DNA of 64,000 nt, from the NCBI GenBank assembly GCA_023953845.1, contig JAMLJC010000001.1, positions 2,614,501-2,678,500 of the forward strand, read 5' to 3'. Below, in pieces: positions 35,191-43,224 of the stretch (the first letter of the stretch is position 1; the number at the start of each line of letters is the position of its first letter). The notes under the pieces are model-generated. The model was not told where the DNA came from, made no database searches, and worked only from the letters and a program-made list of their open reading frames with translations. Origin of the DNA: Rhizobiaceae bacterium (GTDB lineage Bacteria; Pseudomonadota; Alphaproteobacteria; Rhizobiales; Rhizobiaceae). The position numbers and the translations under genes are program-made.

Positions 35191-35391
35191 GTGATAGTTT
35201 GGATGTGGCGTCTTTGTTCACCCTGCGTAGTGACAGCAATTTTACTTACCGGTTGCAGCGCCACGCCGACAAAGGATCTTTTTTCAGACCTTGTAGATGG
35301 CATGCATACGCAGAGCTCTCCCACCGCCATGATCGTGCTCTACCCCAGCCGCTTGATCGCCGCCGTCAGTGGCCGTTCGCCGTCGTCATAG
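35191..35391 (+). pseudogene. Possible truncated lipoprotein gene at the RHS/ligD junction
   Basis: 66-codon frame from GTG 35191 (GAGGAA just before it; ATG 35203 also possible). The N-terminus looks like a lipoprotein signal (VVTAILLTGCSA, lipobox LTGC). The AT-rich coding part stops near 35330, after which the frame merely runs antisense through the 3' end of ligD. Probably the stump of a cassette gene cut at the right edge of the insertion. Weak evidence. Confidence 0.3.
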
Positions 35392-37973
35392 CCGCTCCAC
35401 GGTTTTGCCTTTTCGAGCAGGGCCGCCGCCGTGCGCAGCGTGAATCGCTTCGGATCGAGGTCCTTCTTCACCTGATCCCACTCGAGCGGCATCGAGACCG
35501 TGGCGCCCGGCCGCGCGCGCGGCGAGAGCGGCGCGACCGCCGTCGATTTGGTGTCGTTGCGCAGATAGTCGAGGAAGATGCGGCCGCCGCGCAGCGCCTT
35601 GGTCATCCTGGTCAGGTAGCGATCCGGCCGGTCTTCCGCCATCGCCATGCAGACTTCGTGGGCGAATGCCTTGGCGGCCGGCCAGTCCGGCGTCTTGCGT
35701 TTCTCGTCCGCCAGCGGCGTCACCACATGCAGGCCCTTGCCGCCGGTCGTCTTGCAGAAGGCGACGAGCCCCAGCGCTTCCAGCCGCTCGCGCATTTCGA
35801 GAGCCGCCTCGACGACACTGGAAAACGCGACGTTCTCGCCCGGATCGAGATCGAAGACGAGGCGTCCCGGCACGTCGGGCCTGTCGGGCCGGCAGTTCCA
35901 CGGATGCAGTTCGAGGCCGCCCGATTGCGCGATCGCCGCCAGCCCTTCCAGACGGTCCACCTGCAGATAGGGCTTCTTGTCGCCGCTGATCTTCACCTGG
36001 CTGATGAGGTTCGACGCGCCGGGCATGGCGTGCCGCTGGAAGAACTTTTCGCCGTCGATGCCGTCCGGCGCGCGCAGGATGGAGCAGGGCCGTCCCTTGA
36101 TATGCGGCAGCATCCATGCGCCGATCGTCTCGAAATAGCGGGCAAGGTCCTCCTTCGTCACCGGTTCGCCGTCGCCCGCATCCGGCCATAGCGGCTTGTC
36201 GGGATTGGAGAGAAGAACACCCATCACCTTCGCCTTCGCGCCTCGCCGGTCGGCCGGTTTCGCCGTCTTCCGCACCGGTTCCGCCGCCTCGACATTTTCG
36301 GGCTCCGCGGGCTCTTCCGCCTGCACTTCGCGCGCCGGCTTGTCCTCGCGAAGACCTTTGTAGGAAGCCTGCCTCACGATGCCGCCCGTCGTCCAGCCCT
36401 CGAATTCGATCTCGGCCACGAGTTCCGGCTTCACCCAGTGCACGCCTGCCGCCTTTTTGGGCGCGCCGATGCCGGTGAAGGGAGATTTTTCCGCCTCCAG
36501 CGCCTTCAGTCTGGGGAAAAGCACATCAACCTTCGCCTTCCCGTAGCCGGTGCCGACACGGCCGACATAGACGAAGTGCCTGCCGCGATTGACGCCGACC
36601 AGCAGCGAGCGGAATTTTCCGGCGGTGGTCGAATAGCCGCCGATCACCACTTCCTCGCCGCCGCGGCATTTCGATTTCACCCATGTATCGGTGCGCCCCG
36701 ACACATAGGGAGCGTCGGCGCGCTTCGACACGATGCCTTCCAGCGAAAGGCGGCAGGCGGAACGCAGCACGGCGTCGCCGCCGGTCTCGAAATGGTCGGT
36801 GAAGCGGATATGCGGGTTCTCGCCCGCCGCATCCATGAGTTGCTTCAGCCGGCTTTTCCGCTCGGTCAGCGGCAAGGAGCGCAGATCCTCGCCGCCGTCG
36901 AACATCAGATCGAAGGCGAAATAGACGAGGTCGCCGGTATCGCCCTCGGACAGCGCGGCCTGCAACGCCGCGAAATCCGGCGCGCCGTTCTGGTCGAGCG
37001 CGCAGATTTCGCCGTCGATAACGGCATCCGGGAGGCTTTCGGCGGCCTCCGCGATGCGCGGGAAACGCGCCGTCCAGTCGAGGCCCTTCCGCGTCTTCAA
37101 CGTCGCCGCGCCGTCCGCGACCCGCATCTGGACGCGGTAGCCGTCGAACTTGATCTCGTGCACCCAGCCCTTTGCGTCCGGGGGCCGGGCGACGCGCTGG
37201 CAAAGCTGCGGCGCGATGAAATCCGGCATGTCGGACGCCTTGCCGTTTCGGGAAGTCTTCCGTGCCGCGCGCTTCGGCGCGCCGCGCTCGCGTTCATCGG
37301 CGGCGAGGCCGCTGTTGCTGTCCCACACGGCGTCGGCCGTGACGGCCGCGCTGTCCAGCATGAAGGGTTTTGGCTTGCGGCCCTTGCCGGCGGCGATCTC
37401 CTCCATCTTCCGGCCCGAGGCGACCGAGGTCGCATTCTTCTGCAATACGGCCTCGCCGTTCTTCTCCACGGCGAATTCGTCCCGATGCTTGATCAGCAGC
37501 CAGTTGGTGCGCTTGCCGCCGTCGCGGTCGTTCGCCATGCGCACCAGCACGAAGCTGCCCTTCAGACGCTTGCCGTCCAGCGTGAATTTGAGGTCGCCCT
37601 TGGCCAGGGCCTTTTCCGGCGTGTCGCGGCCTTCCGGCTCCCAGAAGCCGCGATCCCAGAGCATCACCGTGCCGCCGCCATACTGGCCCTTGGGGATGGT
37701 GCCTTCGAAATCGCCGTAGTCGAGCGGGTGGTCCTCCACCTCGACGGCGAGGCGCTTGTCATGCGGATCGAGCGAGGGGCCGCGCGTCACCGCCCATGAC
37801 TTGAACACGCCGTCGAGTTCGAGCCGCAGATCGTAATGCAGCCGGGTCGCGTCGTGCTTCTGGATGACGAAGCGCAATCGATTGGAACGCTTGACGTCGG
37901 CGGCGCCGCTCGGCTCCTGCGTCTTCTCGAAATCGCGTTTGGACCTGTAGCGCTCAAGGCTGTCGTTCTGCAT
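35340..37973 (-). CDS. ligD: ATP-dependent DNA ligase D (multidomain NHEJ ligase)
   Basis: 877 residues. Domain order: N-terminal 3'-phosphoesterase (about 30-180, HDATRLHYDLRLELDG), ligase (about 240-540, nucleotidyl Lys275 in IKFDGYR), and C-terminal primase/polymerase (about 580-860, metal Asp pair in FDLDPG). The frame is open upstream, but homology begins at ATG 37973 (MQNDSLERYRSKRDF). It works with Ku to process and seal double-strand breaks. It faces the Ku genes tail to tail across the RHS cassette region. Confidence 0.94.
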   Translation of the reverse strand: MQNDSLERYRSKRDFEKTQEPSGAADVKRSNRLRFVIQKHDATRLHYDLRLELDGVFKSWAVTRGPSLDPHDKRLAVEVEDHPLDYGDFEGTIPKGQYGGGTVMLWDRGFWEPEGRDTPEKALAKGDLKFTLDGKRLKGSFVLVRMANDRDGGKRTNWLLIKHRDEFAVEKNGEAVLQKNATSVASGRKMEEIAAGKGRKPKPFMLDSAAVTADAVWDSNSGLAADERERGAPKRAARKTSRNGKASDMPDFIAPQLCQRVARPPDAKGWVHEIKFDGYRVQMRVADGAATLKTRKGLDWTARFPRIAEAAESLPDAVIDGEICALDQNGAPDFAALQAALSEGDTGDLVYFAFDLMFDGGEDLRSLPLTERKSRLKQLMDAAGENPHIRFTDHFETGGDAVLRSACRLSLEGIVSKRADAPYVSGRTDTWVKSKCRGGEEVVIGGYSTTAGKFRSLLVGVNRGRHFVYVGRVGTGYGKAKVDVLFPRLKALEAEKSPFTGIGAPKKAAGVHWVKPELVAEIEFEGWTTGGIVRQASYKGLREDKPAREVQAEEPAEPENVEAAEPVRKTAKPADRRGAKAKVMGVLLSNPDKPLWPDAGDGEPVTKEDLARYFETIGAWMLPHIKGRPCSILRAPDGIDGEKFFQRHAMPGASNLISQVKISGDKKPYLQVDRLEGLAAIAQSGGLELHPWNCRPDRPDVPGRLVFDLDPGENVAFSSVVEAALEMRERLEALGLVAFCKTTGGKGLHVVTPLADEKRKTPDWPAAKAFAHEVCMAMAEDRPDRYLTRMTKALRGGRIFLDYLRNDTKSTAVAPLSPRARPGATVSMPLEWDQVKKDLDPKRFTLRTAAALLEKAKPWSGYDDGERPLTAAIKRLG

Positions 37974-38062
37974 CGATCTCGGACTCGCACACTGCCGGAC
38001 CAAGGAGAATGCCCGCAACGGCGAGATGTTCCGGCAACCGCCGCCGCCGGCGCAGGCTGTTG

Positions 38063-38092
38063 TGATCCGCGGGCGGCTCCGATGCGTAGACG
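38063..38092 (+). promoter_or_regulatory. Predicted RpoE(ECF) promoter of the DUF2147-photolyase operon
   Basis: TGATCC at 38063-38068, 18 bases, then TAGACG at 38087-38092. The -35 and spacing match the promoter at 41792-41821 and the known alphaproteobacterial RpoE-ChrR consensus (TGATCC, 18 bases, TAAGA-like). It ends 23 bases before the gene start. Confidence 0.7.
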
Positions 38093-38115
38093 TAGCAGGT
38101 ATCGAGGAATGTTCC

Positions 38116-38496
38116 ATGCCGTGCAGGAGATGGATTCTGCTTGTTTTGTGCCTTGGCTTTTCCGGCACTGCTTCGACGCAGCCGCTCGATCCGCTCGGCG
38201 TGTGGGCACGTTCCGACGGCAATGCGCGGGTGCGGATCACGCGCTGCGGCGTCTCGTTTTGCGCAACGAATGTCTGGATCGGCGATACAAGCCGTGGCGA
38301 GGAGGTGGGCGACATGCTGATCATGACGCTGAAGCCGCAATCGGGCTCGACGCTGGCCGGTAAGGCCTATGATCCTAAACGCAAACTCACCTATTCGATG
38401 ACGCTGCGCATCGCCAGGGACAGGCTGACGTCGCGCGGCTGTATCGCGGGTGGCCTTGTCTGCAGGAATGTGAGCTGGACGCCGGCGAAACCCTGA
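38116..38496 (+). CDS. DUF2147 family secreted protein
   Basis: 126 residues. Signal peptide (CRRWILLVLCLGFSGTASTQ, cleaved near residue 21) and then the compact DUF2147 domain: DPLGVWARSDGNARVRI, CGVSFCATNVWI, AYDPKRKLTYSMTLRI. Cys residues suggest disulfides in the periplasm. ATG 38116 has GAGGAA upstream and lies just after the RpoE-type promoter. First gene of the photolyase operon. Family function unknown; it is often seen with stress genes. Confidence 0.82.
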   Translation: MPCRRWILLVLCLGFSGTASTQPLDPLGVWARSDGNARVRITRCGVSFCATNVWIGDTSRGEEVGDMLIMTLKPQSGSTLAGKAYDPKRKLTYSMTLRIARDRLTSRGCIAGGLVCRNVSWTPAKP

Positions 38497-38504
38497 GAGG
38501 CGGG

Positions 38505-39983
38505 ATGGGAAGCGACGCCCCTGCCATAATTCTTTTCAGGCGCGATCTTCGCGTGGCGGACAATCGCGCCCTTGCTGCGGCCGTCGGCACGGGCAGGCCG
38601 GCGCTGCCGCTTTTCGTGCTGGACGAGGAGATTGCCGGCGCAAGACCGTCCGGCGCGGCCAGTCGATGGTGGCTCCACCAGTCGCTCGCCGCGCTGGGAG
38701 AGAGGCTGGGCGTCCTCGGCTCGGGATTGGTGATCGGGCGCGGCGAAACGGCCAAGGTGCTCGCCGGGGTGATCGACCGGTCGGGCGCCGGCGCGGTCTT
38801 CTGGAACAGGCGCTATCATCCTGCCGAGGCTGCCGTCGACGCCGCGCTGAAGAAGTCGCTGCGCGCCCGCGGACTGATCGCAGAGAGCTTTGACGGCATG
38901 CTGCTGCACGAACCGTCTCTCGTGAAAACCCGTTCCGGCGGTTTCTACAAGGTCTACACGCCGTTCTGGAAGGCACTCGCCGCCGGTTCCGAGCCGCGCG
39001 ATCCGGTGGACGCGCCGGACTCGATCAGCGGCTGCAGCGCGCGCGTCGCCTCCGTGCCGCTGGAAGAATTGAAGCTCCTGCCGCGCAAGCCGGACTGGTC
39101 GGACGGTCTGGCCGAACGCTGGACACCCGGCGAGGAGGGCGGACGCAGGGCGCTCGCCGGCTTTCTGCGCCACCGCATCGAAGACTACGCCGAGGCCCGC
39201 GACCTTCCTGGCAGACCGGGCACATCGATGCTCTCGCCGCATCTCGCCTTCGGCGAAATCACGCCGTTTCAGGTGATGGCCGCGCTGACGCGCAGCCGGA
39301 TGGCCGACCGGAACCCGGCGGATGCCGAGCGCTTCCGCAAGGAGATCGTCTGGCGCGAGTTCAGCTATCATCTGCTGTTCCATAATCCGGATTTCCACCG
39401 CGAGAATTTCCGGCGCGAATTCGACGGACTCGAATGGCGCAGGGATGCCGAAGAACTCCGCCGCTGGCAGCGCGGCCTGACCGGTTATCCCATCGTCGAC
39501 GCCGGCATGCGCGAATTGTGGCGGACGGGCTGGATGCATAACCGCGTGCGCATGATCGTCGCGTCGTTCCTCGTCAAGCATCTGGGTATCGACTGGCGCG
39601 AGGGCGAGGCGTGGTTCTGGGACACGCTGGTCGATGCCGACGCGGCCAACAACCCGGTGAACTGGCAGTGGGTGGCGGGAACTGGCGCGGACGCCGCGCC
39701 CTATTTCCGCATCTTCAATCCCGTGCTTCAGGGAGAGAAATTCGATCCGTCGGGCGATTATGTACGCCGCTATGTGCCGGAGCTGGAGAAGGTCCCGGAC
39801 CGCTACATCCACCGGCCGTGGGATGCGCCGGCAAGGGTGCTTGCGGACAGCGGCGTCAGCCTGGGCGACATCTATCCGCGCCCGATCGTGGACCATGATG
39901 CCGCCCGCCGGCGGGCACTGGCTGCCTTCGCCGCCATCCGTGGCGGCGGCAACGATGACGAAACGGGGAGAACCAAGCGATGA
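38505..39983 (+). CDS. phrB: Deoxyribodipyrimidine photolyase (class I CPD photolyase)
   Basis: 492 residues. N-terminal antenna-binding Rossmann domain (IILFRRDLRVADNRAL), C-terminal FAD domain with SMLSPHLAFGEITPFQV, WRTGWMHNRVRMIVASFLVK and DADAANNPVNWQWVAG. These Trp and Asn positions are typical of light-driven cyclobutane dimer repair enzymes with FADH as cofactor. Starts eight bases after DUF2147 and overlaps the next gene by four bases. In other alphaproteobacteria phr belongs to the RpoE-ChrR regulon, matching the promoter upstream. Confidence 0.93.
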   Translation: MGSDAPAIILFRRDLRVADNRALAAAVGTGRPALPLFVLDEEIAGARPSGAASRWWLHQSLAALGERLGVLGSGLVIGRGETAKVLAGVIDRSGAGAVFWNRRYHPAEAAVDAALKKSLRARGLIAESFDGMLLHEPSLVKTRSGGFYKVYTPFWKALAAGSEPRDPVDAPDSISGCSARVASVPLEELKLLPRKPDWSDGLAERWTPGEEGGRRALAGFLRHRIEDYAEARDLPGRPGTSMLSPHLAFGEITPFQVMAALTRSRMADRNPADAERFRKEIVWREFSYHLLFHNPDFHRENFRREFDGLEWRRDAEELRRWQRGLTGYPIVDAGMRELWRTGWMHNRVRMIVASFLVKHLGIDWREGEAWFWDTLVDADAANNPVNWQWVAGTGADAAPYFRIFNPVLQGEKFDPSGDYVRRYVPELEKVPDRYIHRPWDAPARVLADSGVSLGDIYPRPIVDHDAARRRALAAFAAIRGGGNDDETGRTKR

Positions 39984-40387
39984 AATATGCAATCGCCTAT
40001 GTCAGCACGATGGCCGTTTTCCTCGCGATCGATGGCGTGTGGCTCACGGCCATGGCCTCGCGCCTCTACCGGCGGCATATCGGCGATCTGCTGGCGGACG
40101 CCTTCAATCCCGCTCCGGCGGTGCTTTTCTATCTGATCTATGCCGTTGGCATCGTCGTCTTCGCCGTCGTTCCGGCACTGGGCAACGGCCGGTGGGTGAC
40201 TGCGCTCACTCATGGCGCCCTGCTGGGCTTCGTCGCCTACGCGGCCTACGATCTGACGAACCACGCCACGCTTCGTGGCTGGCCGGTCGTCATCACCGTC
40301 ATCGACATCTGCTGGGGCACGCTCCTGACGGCGGTGGCGGCTGCGGCAGGCTTTCTCGTCGCGCGTTATTTTTTCCCGGAAGGCTGA
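39980..40387 (+). CDS. DUF2177 family membrane protein
   Basis: 135 residues, four hydrophobic segments (about 3-23, 43-66, 73-92, 105-128). The motif AIDGVWLTAMASRLYRRHIGDLL and AYDLTNHATLRGWP are DUF2177 hallmarks. ATG overlaps the photolyase stop (ATGA). Found with photolyase and stress genes in related bacteria; function unknown. The operon ends here, converging on the anti-sigma gene. Confidence 0.88.
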   Translation: MKYAIAYVSTMAVFLAIDGVWLTAMASRLYRRHIGDLLADAFNPAPAVLFYLIYAVGIVVFAVVPALGNGRWVTALTHGALLGFVAYAAYDLTNHATLRGWPVVITVIDICWGTLLTAVAAAAGFLVARYFFPEG

Positions 40388-40422
40388 TCGCGTTTCCTGT
40401 CGACGCCAAGCGCAATCGCGGC

Positions 40423-41076
40423 TCACCCCCCGATGAACGGCTGAAGCATGCGGCCGAAGAAGCCGCGCAGCCGCATGTTGCCCTCCAGCGCGGCGATGCA
40501 GATGCATTCGCCATCCCTGTCCACGACCGGCTGATGCTCGACCTCGGCATCGGCCTCGTCCATGTCGCCCGGCATGTAGCGCCCGCGCTCGTCCGTAAAG
40601 GAGCCAGTCAGCACCTGCGTGTATTCGCGCCCGGAATGCGTGTGCTCGGGCAGCTTCCGTCCGGCCGCGACCTTGAGCAGCATCACGTTCGCATTCGGAT
40701 CACCGGGCACGCTTACCCGGCTCCAGCGGATGCCCGGTCCGATCCAGCGCCATGGCCCGACGCCACATCCGTCCAGCGCTTCCGGCAGCCTGATACCGAG
40801 CCCGGCGCGCGGCGGAACGGCGGCCGCACCGCCACCGGGGCGCATGTCGGGGGAATCGATCCGGCGCATCGCCGTGTCGAAGGCGTCCTCGGCCATTTCG
40901 GCCGGTGCGGTTGCCTCGAGAACGGCCCCCCCCGCCGCCTCCAGTTCGGCGACGCGCGCGGCGCAGGCGGCGCAGCCGCCGACATGCACGGCGACGACGA
41001 TGCGGGGGCCGGCTTCCAGCATGCCGGTTGCGAAACGAAGAAGCGTCTCGTCGCCGGGGTGATGGGTCACATTCAT
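40423..41076 (-). CDS. chrR: ChrR-type zinc anti-sigma factor with cupin domain
   Basis: 217 residues. N-terminal anti-sigma domain with zinc ligands His6, His31, Cys35 and Cys38 (HVGGCAAC), the same numbering as in Rhodobacter ChrR as I know it. C-terminal cupin-like domain (about 105-205) with HTHSGREYTQVL, the metal and singlet-oxygen-responsive part. It sequesters the sigma factor and releases it under singlet oxygen or organic peroxide stress. ATG overlaps the sigma stop (ATGA), so they are coupled. Confidence 0.92.
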   Translation of the reverse strand: MNVTHHPGDETLLRFATGMLEAGPRIVVAVHVGGCAACAARVAELEAAGGAVLEATAPAEMAEDAFDTAMRRIDSPDMRPGGGAAAVPPRAGLGIRLPEALDGCGVGPWRWIGPGIRWSRVSVPGDPNANVMLLKVAAGRKLPEHTHSGREYTQVLTGSFTDERGRYMPGDMDEADAEVEHQPVVDRDGECICIAALEGNMRLRGFFGRMLQPFIGG

Positions 41077-41660
41077 TTCAGGTCTTCCAGAATCTGGCGA
41101 AGGCGGCCGAAGGCCAGCCTCACGCGCGATTTCACGGTGCCGAGCGGTATCCCCAGCTCGCTGGCGATTTCCGATTGCGGCTTCTCGCCGAAGAACGACA
41201 GCCTGACGACTTCCGCCTGATCGTGAGGAAGCATCGCCAGCGCGCGCCTGACACGCTCCTCCCGCTCCGCTGTCAGCATGATAGCTTCGCCCGTTTCCGG
41301 CGCTTCCGGCTCCTCGGATGGGTCGGGCGTGGCCGGCAGCGCGAGCGGCCGGCTCTCGCGGCGGAGACGATCGATGCGCAGATTGCGCGCGATCGTGAAG
41401 ATCCATGTCGACACGCCGGCCTTGCCCGCGTCGAAATACGCCGCCTTGCGCCAGACTGCGAGCATCGTTTCCTGCGCGAGTTCCTCGGCCGCCGGAGCCG
41501 GCATTCCGCCCTTCATCATGAAGGCCTTCACACGCGGCGCATAGAAACCGAACAGGGCCGCGAAGGCCGTCCGGTCCTGCGTGGCGGCGACCGCCCGTAG
41601 AAGGCGTGCGCTCTCGGCGGGTGAGAGCACGCTTTCCGGCGCACGCATCATCGCCGCCAT
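41073..41660 (-). CDS. rpoE: ECF RNA polymerase sigma factor, RpoE of the ChrR-controlled type
   Basis: 195 residues from ATG 41660, chosen because CCGGAGGGTTTC gives a well-placed Shine-Dalgarno and because the predicted promoter at 41731-41760 would start transcription after the alternative ATG at 41726. Region 2 (DRTAFAALFGFYAPRVKAFM, AEELAQETMLAVWRKAAYFD, STWIFTIARNLRIDRLRRE) and region 4 (LPHDQAEVVRLSFF, SEIASELGIPLGTVKSRVR) are intact. Drives the photo-oxidative stress genes on both sides. Confidence 0.92.
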   Translation of the reverse strand: MAAMMRAPESVLSPAESARLLRAVAATQDRTAFAALFGFYAPRVKAFMMKGGMPAPAAEELAQETMLAVWRKAAYFDAGKAGVSTWIFTIARNLRIDRLRRESRPLALPATPDPSEEPEAPETGEAIMLTAEREERVRRALAMLPHDQAEVVRLSFFGEKPQSEIASELGIPLGTVKSRVRLAFGRLRQILEDLK

Positions 41661-41730
41661 GAAACCCTCCGGCCGGAAGGTCGCGGCAACGACATGATCG
41701 ATGGACAGGCGTGCGGACGCATTCATGCTC

Positions 41731-41760
41731 CCAGTACGCAAATCGCCTTGAACCGGATCA
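41731..41760 (-). promoter_or_regulatory. Candidate autoregulatory RpoE promoter of rpoE-chrR
   Basis: On the minus strand TGATCC occupies 41760-41755, and 18 bases later TACTGG lies at 41736-41731. The -35 is perfect, the -10 weaker than in the other two sites. Positive autoregulation of rpoE-chrR is known in Rhodobacter. Confidence 0.5.
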
Positions 41761-41791
41761 CAGGCCCGGCACCGGATCGCTGGCCGGACGG

Positions 41792-41821
41792 TGATCCGGC
41801 GCGAAGGCGACCGCGTAAAAG
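41792..41821 (+). promoter_or_regulatory. Predicted RpoE(ECF) promoter of the oxidoreductase-DUF1365-cfa operon
   Basis: TGATCC at 41792-41797, exactly 18 bases, then TAAAAG at 41816-41821, 53 bases before the first start codon. Matches the RpoE-ChrR consensus best of the three sites in the window. Confidence 0.75.
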
Positions 41822-41874
41822 CCATCACTAATGGACGTGAGCGCAACGTTCCATGCCAAACTTGAGGGTGAGTA

Positions 41875-43224
41875 ATGGCGGTCGCCGATATGCACGGACA
41901 CGCGGGACGACCTCTCGACATAGCGGTGGTCGGCAGCGGTATTTCCGGCCTTTCCGCGGCGTGGCTTCTCTCGGCGGTACACAGGGTCACGGTCTTCGAG
42001 GCGGCCGGCCGGATCGGCGGCCACAGCAATACGGTCGATGTGGCGGGCACACCCGTCGATACAGGCTTCATCGTCTACAACGAGGCGACCTATCCTAACC
42101 TGACCGCGCTGTTCAAACATCTCGACGTGCCGACGAAGCCGTCCGACATGTCCTTCGCCGTATCGCTCGACGGCGGAAGGCTGGAATATTCCGGCACGGG
42201 TATCGGCGGTTTGCTCGCCCAGCCCGCCAACCTCGTGCGACCGCGCTTCTGGCGCATGCTCGGCGAGTTGCTGCGCTTCTATCGCGAGGCGCCCGGCGAT
42301 ATCGGGGCGGCCGGTCATATGAGCCTCGATGACTATCTGGACAGCCGGGGCTACCGCGCCGCCTTCCGCGAGGACCATCTCTATCCAATGGCCGCCGCGA
42401 TCTGGTCGACGCCGGCCGCCGACGTCGGCAGGTATCCAGCGGCGTCCTTCATCCGTTTCTGCGACAATCACGGCCTGCTGAAGCTTGGCGACCGGCCGGT
42501 GTGGCGCACGGTTGACGGCGGCAGCCGCGAATATGTGAAACGGCTGACGGCACGCTTCGCGCATCGCATCCTTTCGGGTTGCGGCGCGAAATCCGTCCGC
42601 AGGACCGGCGGCTACGTCGAGATCGCTGACATGCGCGGAACGATACGCCGCTTCGACCATGTCGTGATCGCCACCCACGCCGATCAGGCGCTGCGCATGC
42701 TTTCCGATGCCGACAGTGAGGAAAGGCAATTGCTCGGCAGTTTCCGCTACAGCGCCAACGAAGCTGTCCTGCATTCCGACGCCGCGCTCATGCCCGCGCG
42801 TCGACGCGCCTGGTCGAGCTGGAACTATCTCACGGAAACGGCGGGCGAGAATCGGAAACTCTCCATCACTTATTGGATGAACAGGCTGCAATCACTACCG
42901 GCCGATGCGCCGCTTTTCGTGACGCTGAATCCCCTCAGGCAGCCACGGGAAGTCCTGGTGAAACGGAGAGAAACTTACGAGCACCCGCTTTTCGACGTTG
43001 CCGCGATGGCCGCTCAGAAACGCCTCTGGTCGCTTCAGGGCGGCCGCAACGCATGGTTCTGCGGCGCTTACTTCGGCGCGGGCTTCCATGAGGACGGGCT
43101 GCAATCCGGTCTCGCCGTGGCGGAGGCGCTGGGTGGTGTCAGGCGGCCGTGGAAGGTCGTGGACGAGTCCGGCCGTATCCAGGTCCACGACATTCCGCGA
43201 AACCGCGAACTGGCGGCCGCTTGA
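41875..43224 (+). CDS. FAD/NAD(P)-dependent amine oxidase-like oxidoreductase
   Basis: 449 residues. N-terminal FAD dinucleotide motif VVGSGISGLSAAWLLS followed by VFEAAGRIGGHSNTV (the amine-oxidase GG motif), and a C-terminal FAD contact WFCGAYFGAGFHEDGL. In Rhodobacter and relatives the same trio (oxidoreductase, DUF1365, cyclopropane synthase) is an RpoE target. It has been linked to modified fatty acids under singlet oxygen, so a lipid substrate is likely; inferred. Stop and the next ATG overlap (TGATG). Confidence 0.9.
   Translation: MAVADMHGHAGRPLDIAVVGSGISGLSAAWLLSAVHRVTVFEAAGRIGGHSNTVDVAGTPVDTGFIVYNEATYPNLTALFKHLDVPTKPSDMSFAVSLDGGRLEYSGTGIGGLLAQPANLVRPRFWRMLGELLRFYREAPGDIGAAGHMSLDDYLDSRGYRAAFREDHLYPMAAAIWSTPAADVGRYPAASFIRFCDNHGLLKLGDRPVWRTVDGGSREYVKRLTARFAHRILSGCGAKSVRRTGGYVEIADMRGTIRRFDHVVIATHADQALRMLSDADSEERQLLGSFRYSANEAVLHSDAALMPARRRAWSSWNYLTETAGENRKLSITYWMNRLQSLPADAPLFVTLNPLRQPREVLVKRRETYEHPLFDVAAMAAQKRLWSLQGGRNAWFCGAYFGAGFHEDGLQSGLAVAEALGGVRRPWKVVDESGRIQVHDIPRNRELAAA

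Noticed and set aside
35340..38324. LigD starting at 38324
   Set aside because: The first 117 codons of that frame have no LigD similarity and overlap the divergent DUF2147 promoter and gene; ATG 37973 fits the family.
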